Positions 1 through 9,088 of a stretch of DNA of 32,887 bases are shown here, in pieces. This DNA comes from Gemmatimonadota bacterium (GTDB taxonomy: Bacteria; Gemmatimonadota; Gemmatimonadetes; Longimicrobiales; Gaopeijiaceae): the NCBI GenBank assembly GCA_029863645.1, contig JAOTVA010000026.1:1-32887 (forward strand), in the 5' to 3' direction. The number at the start of each line of letters is the position of its first letter. The first letter of the stretch is position 1. The notes beneath the pieces were generated by a model that saw only the letters and a program-made list of their open reading frames with translations, ran no database searches and had not been told where the DNA came from. Position numbers and translations under genes: made by a program.

Positions 1-1083
1 AGCAGAGCCGCGGCCGGGCCCCACGGGGATGTCCTGCTCGCGAGCCCAGCGAATGAAGTCGGCCGTGATCAGGAAGTAGCCGGCGTATCCCGTGCCCCTG
101 ATGACGCCCATCTCGTAGTCGAACCGGTCGCGCACTTCGGACGGAAGCGGATCGCCGTAGCGCCACCTCGCACCCTCCAGCGCCAGGTGCTCCAGGTAGT
201 CGTTCTCGGAGGTATGCGTCTGCGGGAGCGGAAACGCGGGAAGGTGATACTTCTGCTCGAGCAGCAGGTCGACTTCGTCCGCGATCTTCAGCGTGTTCTC
301 AATGACATCGGGCCGGTCCGGGAAGCGCGCCGCCATCTCGTCGGGCGCCTTGAAGTACAGCCCCTCGTCGTAGCGCATACGCCGGGGGTCGTCCCGGTCC
401 TTCCCGAGTCCGATGCACAGCAGGATGTCGTGTGCCTCGTGATCGGACGGCGCCAGAAAATGCGCGTCGTTCGTCGCCACGACCGGGAGGCCGAGGTCGT
501 CCGAGAGCGCGAAGATCTTCTGGTTCAGCTCGGCCTGGCCCGCCGAGTCGTGGGCCTGCACTTCGAGGTAGTAGCGCCCGTCGAAGAGATTGGCGTACCA
601 CTCGGCTGCGGCCCGCGCACCGTCGAAGTTGTCCGCGAGCAGGTGCCGCGAAACCTCCCCCGCCATACATGCCGACGAGACGATGAGCCCTTCGTGGTGT
701 CGCGCGAGGACCTCACGGTCGATACGCGGACGGTGGTAGAAGCCCTCCGTGTAGCCGATGGACGAGAGCTTGATGAGGTTCTGATAGCCGACCCGGTCGC
801 GCGCCAGCAGCACCAGGTGGTAGTACGCCCGCTCCCCCTGGCCCGACTTGGACCGATCGCGACGGTCGCCCGGCGCTACATAGGCCTCCATCCCGACAAT
901 CGGCTTGACGCCTTCCTTCCGGGCAGCTTGGTAGAAGCTCCAGGCTCCGAAGAGGCACCCGTGATCCGTGAGCGCCAGGCCGGGCATCTCGTGCTCCTTG
1001 GCCTTCCTGACCAGATCGTCGATGCGGTTGGCACCGTCGAGAAGGGAGTACTCGGAGTGGGTGTGGAGGTGGACGAAGCTCAA
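1..1083 (-). CDS. dnaE: DNA polymerase III alpha subunit, N-terminal part (runs off left edge)
   Basis: Replicative DNA polymerase catalytic subunit. The 361 visible residues hold the whole PHP domain: HLHTHSEYSLLDG at residues 5-17 and LTDHG at 38-42 carry its metal-ligand type motifs. The reading ends at DIPVGPGRGSA, the first conserved block of the polymerase domain, so about two thirds of the protein lies outside. The TTG start at 1083 gives L/M-SFVHLHTHSEYS, matching the usual DnaE N-terminus. In-frame GTG codons at 1143 and 1158 are less likely because a good promoter lies between them and the TTG. No strong ribosome binding site is visible. It is divergent from the secreted-protein gene at 1289. 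Confidence 0.95.
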   Translation of the reverse strand, partial: MSFVHLHTHSEYSLLDGANRIDDLVRKAKEHEMPGLALTDHGCLFGAWSFYQAARKEGVKPIVGMEAYVAPGDRRDRSKSGQGERAYYHLVLLARDRVGYQNLIKLSSIGYTEGFYHRPRIDREVLARHHEGLIVSSACMAGEVSRHLLADNFDGARAAAEWYANLFDGRYYLEVQAHDSAGQAELNQKIFALSDDLGLPVVATNDAHFLAPSDHEAHDILLCIGLGKDRDDPRRMRYDEGLYFKAPDEMAARFPDRPDVIENTLKIADEVDLLLEQKYHLPAFPLPQTHTSENDYLEHLALEGARWRYGDPLPSEVRDRFDYEMGVIRGTGYAGYFLITADFIRWAREQDIPVGPGRGSA

Positions 1084-1125
1084 GTCGGGCGCGGGCCGGA
1101 TCCGAAAAAGGGTCGCGAAGACGAC

Positions 1126-1154
1126 ATTGTAGCGGGGTCGCACAGGCCAGCCAA
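1126..1154 (-). promoter_or_regulatory. Sigma-70-type promoter of dnaE
   Basis: On the minus strand, TTGGCT (1149-1154) is followed after exactly 17 bp by TACAAT (1126-1131). Transcription would start near 1119, about 35 nt before the TTG start, which argues against the in-frame upstream GTG codons. Confidence 0.6.
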
Positions 1155-1288
1155 TCACACGTTGGCCGGACGACCAAGATACGGCTGGACTGGGCCTGGA
1201 ATCGGGCTGCCGGGCGACGAAAGTCTTGCCGCTCGAGGGCCCCGCGACAACGATTGGAGAGCATGGCTTCCCCGACGAAGAGGGCCGT

Positions 1289-2644
1289 TTGCGTATTTCT
1301 CTGGCCGTGACCGTGGTAACGGTGCTGGCCGCCGCGCCGAGCCTGGGCGCCCAGGAGACACACCCGCTTCTCAGCATCGACGGGCGACTCGGCGACTACG
1401 GGCTCGCCGACCTGGACAGCGTCCTCCGTGGGCGCGTCGCGCTCGTGCGCGATCCAGCGGGCGTTCGCATCGCGCTGCAGTTGCTGAGGAGCACGCTCGC
1501 GCCTGCAGTGTCCGCCGGCGAGTCGACTCCGCCGTCGGACCCCCCACCTGACGGGCCGGTCGCAACCGGGCTCAATGCCCTCTGGGTCTGGAACACGCGC
1601 GAGCTACTTCAGTCTACTTCGGAGCGAAAGACCTTCTTGGACTTCGTCGAGGCCCAGGCGATTCAACGGGTCTTTCTCTACCTTCCGGCGGCGGAGGGCG
1701 AGCAGCCAACCGCCGGCTACATTCCGTTCGACGGTGGGGCGCTCGCGCCCCTCCTGGCCGAGCTTCACCGGCGTGGCGCCCTGACGTATGCGCTCGACGG
1801 AGACCCCTACTACGTGCTGGAGGAGAACCACGCCGGGGTTCTCCGAACGGTAGAGAGGGTCGTGGACTACAACCGGTCACACGAGCCCGAAGAGCGCTTC
1901 TTCGGCATGCGCTACGACGTCGAGCCGTATCTCGCACAGGGCTTCCAGGGTCCGAGGCGCCAGCAGATCCTTGACGGCTACGTCGCGCTCCTTGCTAAAG
2001 TCGCGGCGGTAACCCAACGGGCGGGACTCGAGCTGGGCGCCGACATCCCGTTCTGGTTCGACGAGGGAGACGAGGAGACCGGAGAGCCCTTCGAGGCCGT
2101 CCTGCACGGGATCCGTGGATCCGTGCTCGATCACGTGATGGCGCATGTGGACGACGTCGGCATCATGGCGTATCGCACGCGGGCTGACGGGCCCAACGGC
2201 GTCCTACTTCAGTCGTCCGGTGAAATGGCCCGAGGGCGCGCTGGCGATGTAGGGGTCTTCGTGGGCGTGGAGACGACCCACCTCTACGACGAGGAGCTCT
2301 ACACCTTCCGAGGCACGCCGCGAGTGGGCCTGCCGACGCTACGTGACGCGACCTGGATCGTGCTCGAGGACCGCGGAGAGGATCTGGTGAGGGTCTGGTT
2401 CGCTTCAGGGGGAGAAGCCCTCGATGAGCTCGCGCGGCAGACGCCCAACCCAAACGCACTCCGCACCTGGTTCGCCGGGCAGCCGGTAGCCGTACCGGGC
2501 GACTTGCTTTCGTTTTACGCCCTTGGGCAGGACGCAATGGACATCCTGACCAGCCGGGTCGTGCAGCACTTCGGCGCGGACCCGGCTTTTCTCGGCCTAG
2601 CCTTCCACGACTACCGAGGGCTCAGCGCACTCCTCAAGCGCTGA
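1289..2644 (+). CDS. Secreted protein of unknown function, possibly a TIM-barrel hydrolase-like fold
   Basis: A 451-residue protein. The TTG at 1289 was chosen because GAAGAGGG lies just upstream and it opens directly into a signal peptide (RISLAVTVVTVLAAAPSLGAQ). An in-frame ATG at 1226 would put 21 charged residues before the signal. After a short N-terminal part, the segment beginning NALWVWNTRELL alternates hydrophobic strands with helices (RVFLYLP, GALTYALDG, FFGMRYDVEPYL, LGADIPFWFD, DDVGIMAYRTRA, VGVFVGVET), the rhythm of a TIM barrel. Acidic strand ends such as DVEP and FDEGDEE would suit a glycosidase-like active site. The family is not recognised and the enzyme role is inference. 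It converges with the DUF2911 gene, 5 bp away. Confidence 0.75.
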   Translation: MRISLAVTVVTVLAAAPSLGAQETHPLLSIDGRLGDYGLADLDSVLRGRVALVRDPAGVRIALQLLRSTLAPAVSAGESTPPSDPPPDGPVATGLNALWVWNTRELLQSTSERKTFLDFVEAQAIQRVFLYLPAAEGEQPTAGYIPFDGGALAPLLAELHRRGALTYALDGDPYYVLEENHAGVLRTVERVVDYNRSHEPEERFFGMRYDVEPYLAQGFQGPRRQQILDGYVALLAKVAAVTQRAGLELGADIPFWFDEGDEETGEPFEAVLHGIRGSVLDHVMAHVDDVGIMAYRTRADGPNGVLLQSSGEMARGRAGDVGVFVGVETTHLYDEELYTFRGTPRVGLPTLRDATWIVLEDRGEDLVRVWFASGGEALDELARQTPNPNALRTWFAGQPVAVPGDLLSFYALGQDAMDILTSRVVQHFGADPAFLGLAFHDYRGLSALLKR

Positions 2645-2649
2645 GTCGG

Positions 2650-3174
2650 TTACTGCCCGACCTCGATCCTGAGCGGCACGACCAGCTCGCCCCAATGGAA
2701 GCGCAGCGTGGTTTCATACGGCCCGACGACCGGGAAGTAGAACGCGAGCACCTCCATGTGAGAGCTCGACTCGGGCGAGGCCCTCACGCGCAGTCGTTCG
2801 CTCTCCATGGGGAAGAACGAGTGGTGTGCGTCCCATTCCGAGACGAAGATGATCTCCCACGGTTCGTTCTCGTGGGGAATCGTCCAGATGCCGTAGCGGC
2901 CGGCGGGGAGCGCTTGGCCCTGCACCCGTACCGGGGCCGAGAAGTCGATCCAGGTGGCCACGTTCGCCCCCGGTGTCCAGACCGCGTCGTAGTCGAGGAG
3001 CTGGCCGAAGATCGAGCGGCCGCGCAGGACGGGACGGTCGTACTCGAGCGAGATCGTCGTCGTGTTCACGATCTGCGACACGGCGCCGTGCTGGCTGGCC
3101 TGAGGCTGTTGTGCGGCGGCCGGAGTCGCGAGCGCGAGGGCCGCGACCAGGCTGAGGTATGGCGTCATTCGCAT
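2650..3174 (-). CDS. DUF2911 domain secreted protein
   Basis: A 174-residue exported protein with signal peptide MRMTPYLSLVAALALATPAAAQ. The body shows the DUF2911 pattern: ISLEYDRPVLRGRSIFG, then YDAVWTPGANVATWIDF, then LPAGRYGIWTIP, with a beta-rich C-terminus. DUF2911 proteins are common in Bacteroidota and Gemmatimonadota; their function is unknown. The start at 3174 overlaps the end of the DUF4837 gene by 10 nt, so the two are likely translationally coupled. A GGGGA lies about 8 nt before the ATG. A second ATG at 3168 is a minor alternative. Confidence 0.88.
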   Translation of the reverse strand: MRMTPYLSLVAALALATPAAAQQPQASQHGAVSQIVNTTTISLEYDRPVLRGRSIFGQLLDYDAVWTPGANVATWIDFSAPVRVQGQALPAGRYGIWTIPHENEPWEIIFVSEWDAHHSFFPMESERLRVRASPESSSHMEVLAFYFPVVGPYETTLRFHWGELVVPLRIEVGQ

Positions 3175-4172
3175 AGAAAAGTCCCCAGTATCGTCTCGAG
3201 TTGAATCATGTACTCGTACTTCTCTTTGCCGGGCGCATAGAGCCAGGCGTCAATGAAGTACGTGCGGTCCTGGTTCACGCAGGTCACACCGTACGTGATG
3301 AAGGGTCCGCCTGCGGGCCAGTTTCGCTCCGGCGGGTTCTGCCATTGTGACTGCACCCGAACCGCCTGGTGTCCCAGAAACGGTTCTGTTTCCACGAACG
3401 TGTCCTCCGTACGCACGTCCTGAGGCTCGGTGTAGTACTCCTCGACCAAACGCGCCCGCCAGGCTAGGAGTTCCTCAGGGCTCAACTCGGCTGGCGATGG
3501 ACTCACCCAGGTGACGACGATCTCGCGAATAAGCTCCGAGGGATCTGGATTGTCATTCCGGAAGACGTAGAGCGAGTCGAGCTGCCGCCAGCGATACACC
3601 TCAGGAAGCAGCAGGGAGAAGCCGGCCTCGGTGTACAGGGTGTCGGCGAGGGCCGAGTCGACGCCCGACTGATACATGCGATTGCGGGCGTAGTTGAGGT
3701 ACAGTCGATCCAGCTGTCCGTGAATCTCAGGGAGGAGCTCCCGCAGCGCGTCCGAGCCTCCGTTCTCCGGAAGCACCGCCAGCATCACGTTCTGGTCGAT
3801 CGACCATACTTCACGAACCTGGTAGAGGCCCGGCTCCGTGATCGACTCCCGGGACGCATCGATGACCTCCTGGACCCAGGCGTCGGCGAGGGTCCCGACG
3901 AGCAGCATTTGGCGGAAGCGACGGAGTTCGGGCCAGTACTGGTCGTAGGGCTGTTGGTACGTCACCGTGAACGCCCGCTCCTCGCCCACCGTGAAGATCG
4001 TCGTCTCGAGCGCCGTGTAGACGTCCTCGGACACCTCATCCCAGCGATCAGCCGACATCACGACAATGACGCTGTTGGGGTCTCCGTAGCTGAGGCCTTT
4101 CGTGCCGCACGCACCAGCTCCGACCACCGCGGTGCCGACCAGGATGCCGGCCAAAAGTCGCTTGTCGAGCAT
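3165..4172 (-). CDS. DUF4837 family lipoprotein
   Basis: A 335-residue lipoprotein. The signal MLDKRLLAGILVGTAVVGAGACG ends in a lipobox-like AGAC, predicting lipid anchoring at Cys22 or so. The body matches DUF4837: an N-terminal SVIVVMSADRWDEV strand-helix and a C-terminal region with WQNPPERNWPAGGPF and late TYFIDAWLYAPGKEK. Two ATGs are possible, at 4178 and 4172. AAGGAG touches the first but sits 6 nt before the second, so 4172 is chosen. Function unknown. It is first in a two-gene unit with the DUF2911 gene, both apparently envelope proteins. Confidence 0.82.
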   Translation of the reverse strand: MLDKRLLAGILVGTAVVGAGACGTKGLSYGDPNSVIVVMSADRWDEVSEDVYTALETTIFTVGEERAFTVTYQQPYDQYWPELRRFRQMLLVGTLADAWVQEVIDASRESITEPGLYQVREVWSIDQNVMLAVLPENGGSDALRELLPEIHGQLDRLYLNYARNRMYQSGVDSALADTLYTEAGFSLLLPEVYRWRQLDSLYVFRNDNPDPSELIREIVVTWVSPSPAELSPEELLAWRARLVEEYYTEPQDVRTEDTFVETEPFLGHQAVRVQSQWQNPPERNWPAGGPFITYGVTCVNQDRTYFIDAWLYAPGKEKYEYMIQLETILGTFLCE

Positions 4173-4206
4173 GACCATCTCCTTCCCGGAGTCCTGAGCA
4201 GTCTCC

Positions 4207-4219
4207 TACCTAGTAGGTA
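4207..4219. promoter_or_regulatory. 13-bp palindrome upstream of the DUF4837-DUF2911 unit
   Basis: TACCTA-G-TAGGTA is a perfect odd palindrome about 35 bp upstream of the DUF4837 start. It may be a small operator; no bona fide promoter boxes could be assigned with confidence around it. Confidence 0.3.
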
Positions 4220-4247
4220 AGGTACTGGCTGACAGTTCCGGCCGCTT

Positions 4248-6329
4248 CTAGTTGCCGATCGGACCCAAATTCCGGACCAGGAGGGCCTCGGGGTCAGGTG
4301 CGCGGCCCATGAACTCGACGAAGAGGTCGTCGGGGTCGGCGGAGTCGCCGCGAGAGAGAATGCCCTCTACGTAAGCCCGGCCGGTTTCCCGGTTGAAGAT
4401 TCCCTCGCGCCTGAAGCGGGTGAACACGTCGGCGTCGAGGACTTCGGACCAGAGATAACTGTAGTACGCCGCTGCGTACCCACCGGCGAACAGGTGGTTG
4501 AAGGACGTGAGCATGTGAAGACGAGCGAAGCGGGGATCTGGAGCGAACTGGGCGAAGCGCTCCTCGCCAAAGCTCATGACCTCGTCGCCTTGCACCGAGT
4601 CCAACTCCTTCTCGTCTCGTCCGTTGCCAGCCTCTCGGAGTTTGGGCGCCAGCTCACCGTGCAGGGCCAAGTCGACTGTCCCGAGAGACAGCTGCCTCAT
4701 CTGAGACCAGCCGCCCATGTACCGGCGCGCGGCGATCATGCGCTCGACCAAGTCGTCCGGAAGCGCGTCACCCGTCTCGTGGTGGCGGGAGAAGAGGTCC
4801 AGAGCCTCCCGCTCCCAGGTCCAGTTCTCCATGAGCTGGCTCGGCAACTCCACCCAGTCCCAGGCGACATTGATGCCCGCCCGGGCCGAGATCCCCACAC
4901 GCGACGTGCAGTGATGGAGCAGGTGCCCGAACTCGTGGAAGATCGTCTGGACCTCCCGGTGTGTCAGGAGCGCGGGGCGATCCCCGTCCGGAGGCGTGAA
5001 GTTGCCGCAAATGACGCCGAGGTGCGGCGCGAAACCCTCCGGGCGCGGGCCCCCGGTGATGAAGTTGTTCATCCAGGCCCCTTCGCGCTTCTCGACGCGT
5101 GGGAACCAGTCCGTATAGAAGCCGCCCAGCATCGCGCCGTCGCCTTCGTCGAAGATCTCGTAGTACCGCACGTCCTCGTGCCATACCTCCTGAATCTCCC
5201 TCTCCTCGATGCGGAACCCGAACGTCCGCCGGACGACTTCGAAGAGGCCATCGAGGACGTGGGATAGCGGGAAGTACGGGCGCAGGTCCTCGTCATCCAA
5301 GTCGTAGCGCGTGCGACGGAGATCGTCGATGAGGTAGGCGATGTCCCACGGTTCGAGGTCGGTCATGCCCAGAGTGGATGCGTGCTCGCGGAGCTCGGCC
5401 ACGTCACGTTCCCAGAACGGCCGGGTGCGAGCGACCAGATCGGCCTCGAAGGCCACCGCGCGAGCGCCACTGCCGACCATGCGATCCTCGAGCGTGTAGT
5501 CGGGGAAGTCCGGGTAGCCCAGAATCTCCGCGCACTCGTCGCGCAGGCGCAGAATGCGGGCCAGGATCGCCCTGTTGTCGTACTTGCCGTCACGACACCG
5601 CGTCGCATAGGCGACGTGGATCTCCCGCCGCAGCTCGCGATCGCGGCAGTACTTGAGAATCGGCTCGACGGATGGATAGTCGAGCGTCAACACCCAGCCC
5701 TTCTTCTTCAGCTGTTTCGCACGGTTCCTTGCCCTCTTCTTGGCCGCTTCCGGGACACCGGCCAGGCGCTTCTCGTCCGTGACCAGGAGCTCGAAGGCCG
5801 CCGTTTCGTCGAGCACGTTCTCGCTGAAGGTCTGCTGAAGCTGCGCTAGCTCCACGCGCACATCCTGCAGGCGGGCCTTGGCCTCCGGCGAGAGGTCGGC
5901 CCCGGCCCGTTCGAAATCCCGCACGGTCTTTGTCAGATGCCGGCGGTGGATGCCCTCTAACGCCTCGGCTTCAGACGTCTGGGCATAGGCCTTCACGCGA
6001 TGCCAGAGCGCTTCGTTCAAAGGCAGCCGAGACCAGAACGTCGTGATCGCAGGGAGAACGACGTTGTACGCCTCGCGAAGCTGCGGCGTCTCGGCGACGC
6101 TCATGAGATGGGTGACGGGGGCGATGCGTTCAGCCAGCCGCTCGACGGTCTCGTCGAGGGCCCCGATGGTGTTGTCCCACGTCGGACCACCTGGGTCGTC
6201 CGAGAGGGCGTCGATCGAGGCTTGGGCCTCCGTCAGCGCCTGCTCGACACCCGGCTGGACATGGCTTGCCTTGATCTTGTGGAAGGGGATTCGGAAATCG
6301 CCTACCAGGATCGGATTGATCTCGGTCAC
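4248..6329 (-). CDS. prlC: M3 family oligopeptidase (oligopeptidase A-like)
   Basis: A zinc metallopeptidase that cleaves short peptides, including signal-peptide remnants, in the cytoplasm. The 693 residues match the roughly 680 of oligopeptidase A. The zinc site HEFGH is at residues 465-469, with the third ligand probably Glu494 in WDWVELPSQ. The C-terminal region with SFNHLFAGGYAAAYYSYLWSEV is a typical M3 substrate-site block. The GTG at 6329 gives MTEINPILVGDFRIPF, like the family N-terminus. A start at 6506 would add 59 Arg/Pro-rich residues unlike the family and would overlap the divergent antiporter gene. No clear ribosome binding site precedes the GTG. There is no signal peptide. Confidence 0.9.
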   Translation of the reverse strand: MTEINPILVGDFRIPFHKIKASHVQPGVEQALTEAQASIDALSDDPGGPTWDNTIGALDETVERLAERIAPVTHLMSVAETPQLREAYNVVLPAITTFWSRLPLNEALWHRVKAYAQTSEAEALEGIHRRHLTKTVRDFERAGADLSPEAKARLQDVRVELAQLQQTFSENVLDETAAFELLVTDEKRLAGVPEAAKKRARNRAKQLKKKGWVLTLDYPSVEPILKYCRDRELRREIHVAYATRCRDGKYDNRAILARILRLRDECAEILGYPDFPDYTLEDRMVGSGARAVAFEADLVARTRPFWERDVAELREHASTLGMTDLEPWDIAYLIDDLRRTRYDLDDEDLRPYFPLSHVLDGLFEVVRRTFGFRIEEREIQEVWHEDVRYYEIFDEGDGAMLGGFYTDWFPRVEKREGAWMNNFITGGPRPEGFAPHLGVICGNFTPPDGDRPALLTHREVQTIFHEFGHLLHHCTSRVGISARAGINVAWDWVELPSQLMENWTWEREALDLFSRHHETGDALPDDLVERMIAARRYMGGWSQMRQLSLGTVDLALHGELAPKLREAGNGRDEKELDSVQGDEVMSFGEERFAQFAPDPRFARLHMLTSFNHLFAGGYAAAYYSYLWSEVLDADVFTRFRREGIFNRETGRAYVEGILSRGDSADPDDLFVEFMGRAPDPEALLVRNLGPIGN

Positions 6330-6463
6330 GGATTCGGGGGTGTGGGTGCGGCCCGGGGGGGTTCCAAATCTACGCCGTCGGCCGTTGGCGCAAGGCCGGG
6401 CGGATAATCCGCTCCACCGCACAGCCGGATTGAGCGCTTCGGTACGGTTGTCCATATTCGGCC

Positions 6464-7807
6464 ATGAGCACACGCCCTGCCACGAGGAAGCGACCTGCCG
6501 GAGCACTCGCCGCCCTGGGTCCGGCGGTCACGTTGGCGCTCCTCATGGGCCTTACCTGGCTGACGACGTTCCAAGCGGTGAGTCCTTCACTGGGCGATGG
6601 GCGCCTCGCGATCTTCGTCGGCTTCGTGCTCCTCGCCGCGTCGGCAGCTGGTGCCATGGCGTCGGCCGTGGGTCTACCGCGCATCACCGGCTTCATCGTG
6701 GTCGGGATGGTCGTGGGGCCGTCGTTGCTGGGTCTGCTCCCCGCCGAGGCCGTCACCGACCTTCAGCTCATCGACGGCTTCGCCTTGGCGCTCATTGCCA
6801 TGCTGGCGGGCGGCGAGCTCAAGGTGGAGTCTCTGCGGCCGCAGGCAAAAGCGATCGGCCTGGTGACCCTCGGCGTGACCGGGGTGGTTTGGCTCGGCAT
6901 GACGGCGGTGGTGGTCGCGGTCAGCCCCCTCATCCCGTTCTTGAGCGCCCTCCCGTTTTGGGGCGTCGTGGGCGTAGCGCTGCTGCTGGGCGTCTGGTCC
7001 GCCAACTCGTCGCCTGACCTGACAGTCGCGGTCATCGAGGAGCGAAAGGCCGAGGGCGCGCTGGCCGAGGTCATACTGGGCGTGACCATCGTGAAGGACG
7101 TCGTGGTCATCGTGCTTTTCACGCTCACGCTGGCGTTGGTGGCCCCGCTGCTCGACCCCGAGCAGCCCTTTTCCTGGGCTGCCCTTGGGGTCCTGGCTTT
7201 GGAGCTGGGCGGCTCGCTCGTCCTCGGCGCCGCGATGGGCTGGGTGTTCTCACAGTATCTGGGCGGGGAGGGCAAGGATGCACGGTCGCCGTTCGCGACC
7301 TTCCTCTTCGCGTACCTCATGCTCGTGCTTGTGGAGCAGTTCCACCTCGAGCTCCTCCTTACCGGGGTCACCGCGGGCTTCGTCATCGAGAACCTGTCGC
7401 CGGCCGGCGATAAGATGATCCAGGGCATCCGCTCCGTGGCCGTCGTGATCTTCGCCTTCTTCTTCACCGTGGCTGGCGCGCGGCTGGATCTGGGCGCGGT
7501 CACGCAGTTCTGGCTCGCCGCATCCATCATGATTTTGGCCCGCGCTTGGCTCACGCGGTTCGGGACCCGAAAAGCGATGCGGTGGGCCGGGACCGGTCCG
7601 CATCTGACGAAATACTCGTGGCAGGGACTCATCTCGCAGGGAGGAGTGTCACTGGGACTCATCCTGGTGCTCCAGGAGCGCTTCGAGGCTATCGGCGCGG
7701 GTGTGCTCGCGCTCGCGATGGCCGTCATTCTTGGCAACATCTTGGCGGGACCGATCCTTCTCGCGAGAGCTCTGGCCGCCGAGGAGCCGGAGGAGGAGAC
7801 GGCGTGA
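6464..7807 (+). CDS. CPA2-type cation/proton antiporter
   Basis: A 447-residue integral membrane protein with about 12 hydrophobic segments, similar to monovalent cation:proton antiporters of the CPA2/KefB type. Typical features are the early GLPRITGFIVVGMVVGPSLLG motif, a discontinuous helix region around SANSSPDLTVAV, and LGVTIVKDVVVIVLF with a buried Asp in the ion-path position. There is no C-terminal TrkA-N domain, so it is a transport core only. The C-terminal EEPEEETA tail is acidic. Its stop overlaps the next gene's start (GTGA), so it is coupled to a CDF metal exporter. Ion specificity cannot be read. The 134 bp to the M3 peptidase gene must hold two divergent promoters, which I could not place. 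Confidence 0.88.
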   Translation: MSTRPATRKRPAGALAALGPAVTLALLMGLTWLTTFQAVSPSLGDGRLAIFVGFVLLAASAAGAMASAVGLPRITGFIVVGMVVGPSLLGLLPAEAVTDLQLIDGFALALIAMLAGGELKVESLRPQAKAIGLVTLGVTGVVWLGMTAVVVAVSPLIPFLSALPFWGVVGVALLLGVWSANSSPDLTVAVIEERKAEGALAEVILGVTIVKDVVVIVLFTLTLALVAPLLDPEQPFSWAALGVLALELGGSLVLGAAMGWVFSQYLGGEGKDARSPFATFLFAYLMLVLVEQFHLELLLTGVTAGFVIENLSPAGDKMIQGIRSVAVVIFAFFFTVAGARLDLGAVTQFWLAASIMILARAWLTRFGTRKAMRWAGTGPHLTKYSWQGLISQGGVSLGLILVLQERFEAIGAGVLALAMAVILGNILAGPILLARALAAEEPEEETA

Positions 7808-8721
7808 GCCACGGCCATCACCATCACCACGGCGACGACGTCCACCCCATGGTGTCGGGCGAGCACCGGGAAGCCGGCGGGCGACTGATCTGGGTGCTCG
7901 TCATCACCGCGCTCTTCATGGTCGCGGAGGTGGTCGGGGGGCTGCTCTCCAACTCACTCGCGCTCCTGGCCGACGCCGGCCACATGTTCACCGACGTCGC
8001 CGCGCTGGGCCTCTCGGTGTTCGCGATGCGGCTCGCGCGCACGCCGCCGGCCGGCCAACGCACATTCGGGTTCGTGCGACTGGAGATCTTGGCGGCGCTC
8101 GTGAACGGGGCGGCCCTCCTGGTCATCTCTGGTCTCATCGCCGTCGAGGCGTGGGAGCGGTTGAGAGAGCCGGCCGCCATCGACGGGGTCGTCATGCTCT
8201 CCGTGGCCACACTCGGTCTTGCCGTGAACGTGATCGGCGCGGTCTTGCTCCACTCACACGCGGAAGAAAACCTCAACGTGCGCGGGGCTTATCTCCACGT
8301 CCTTGGAGATCTGCTCGGGTCGGTTGGGGCCATCGCCGCCGGCATCGTGATCGTCACCACAGGGTGGTCTCCGATCGATGCCATCGTGTCGGTCGTCATA
8401 TCGCTGTTGATCCTTTACAGCGCCTGGAACCTCGTGCGTGAGGCGGCCGATGTGCTCCTCGAATCCGCCCCCGCGCACTGCGACATGAGCGCAATTCTGA
8501 ACGACCTCGAGAGCGTCGAGGGACTAGATAGTATCCACGACGTCCACGTATGGACCCTCACCAGCGGCTTCGTAGCGCTCTCGGCGCACGGCGTCATCGA
8601 TGACCCCGCTCATCATACACGCGTTTTGGACGCAGTGCGCGAAAGAATGCGCGCGCATGGCATCGAGCACGTGACCTTCCAGATCGAGCTGCGGACGCTC
8701 TACCAGCTGCCGACCAGGTAG
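7804..8721 (+). CDS. CDF family cation efflux protein (CzcD/ZitB-like)
   Basis: A 305-residue exporter of divalent metals (zinc, cobalt or cadmium are usual for the group), driven by proton exchange. The N-terminus is His-rich (SHGHHHHHGDDVH), typical of zinc-type members. Six membrane segments follow. The metal site in TM2 is DAGHMFTD (Asp57, His60, Asp64) with a partner HVLGDLLGSVG in TM5. The C-terminal cytoplasmic domain includes VEGLDSIHDVHVWTLTSG. The start is the GTG at 7804, which overlaps the antiporter TGA by 4 nt, a sign of translational coupling. Confidence 0.93.
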   Translation: MSHGHHHHHGDDVHPMVSGEHREAGGRLIWVLVITALFMVAEVVGGLLSNSLALLADAGHMFTDVAALGLSVFAMRLARTPPAGQRTFGFVRLEILAALVNGAALLVISGLIAVEAWERLREPAAIDGVVMLSVATLGLAVNVIGAVLLHSHAEENLNVRGAYLHVLGDLLGSVGAIAAGIVIVTTGWSPIDAIVSVVISLLILYSAWNLVREAADVLLESAPAHCDMSAILNDLESVEGLDSIHDVHVWTLTSGFVALSAHGVIDDPAHHTRVLDAVRERMRAHGIEHVTFQIELRTLYQLPTR

Positions 8722-8750
8722 ACGTCCCACCACGGTCGATCCTTTTTTTG

Positions 8751-8778
8751 TTGACAACCGGAAAGCCCGGTTTACTTT
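8751..8778 (+). promoter_or_regulatory. Strong sigma-70-type promoter of the Asp-rich peptide gene
   Basis: TTGACA (8751-8756) and TACTTT (8773-8778) are 16 bp apart. The spacer contains a perfect inverted repeat, AACCGG (8756-8761) and CCGGTT (8767-8772), that could be an operator. Predicted transcript start is near 8785, giving a leader of about 67 nt. Confidence 0.65.
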
Positions 8779-8851
8779 CGCGAGAACGAGCCCTGGCCCG
8801 CGTCGAATCGGTCGACCCGGACGGTTGGCAGGCTGCCACGGAGACATCGAA

Positions 8852-9064
8852 ATGAACCCCTCGGACTGGTACGAGGAGGAAGACATCCTCGAACCTGACG
8901 TACTGTCCATCGCTGGCGACGACGATGAGGACGCCGACGAAGAGGATTGGGACGACGACGACGATTGGGACGACGACGATGATGATGGTGACGACGACGA
9001 CGATGATGATGGTGACGACGAGGACGAAGAGTGGGACGACGAGGACGACGACGACCTCTGGTAG
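8852..9064 (+). CDS. Extremely Asp-rich small acidic protein
   Basis: A 70-residue protein. After a mixed N-terminus (MNPSDWYEEEDILEPDVLSIAG) the last 48 residues are almost only Asp, with some Glu, Trp and Gly, ending DDDDLW. Tryptophans recur at intervals in the Asp tract (DDDWDD, EEWDDE). The predicted charge is about minus 45. The ATG at 8852 has GGAG about 9 nt upstream; the next in-frame ATG at 8825 lacks this. The gene has its own consensus-like promoter and a very strong terminator, so it is a single-gene, probably abundant transcript. No family is recognised. Cation binding (it follows two cation-transport genes) or nucleic-acid mimicry are possible roles, both inference. Confidence 0.72.
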   Translation: MNPSDWYEEEDILEPDVLSIAGDDDEDADEEDWDDDDDWDDDDDDGDDDDDDDGDDEDEEWDDEDDDDLW

Positions 9065-9088
9065 TCGGGCGTAATTCGCGCGACTCCC

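Noticed and set aside
187-1551. Long plus-strand open frame (454 codons) opposite dnaE
   Set aside because: It is the antisense of a clear PHP domain; the translation is Arg/Val-rich with no domain, as expected from GC-rich shadow frames.
6763-7866. 367-codon minus-strand frame
   Set aside because: Antisense of the antiporter gene; Ser/Thr/Pro-rich translation without a domain.
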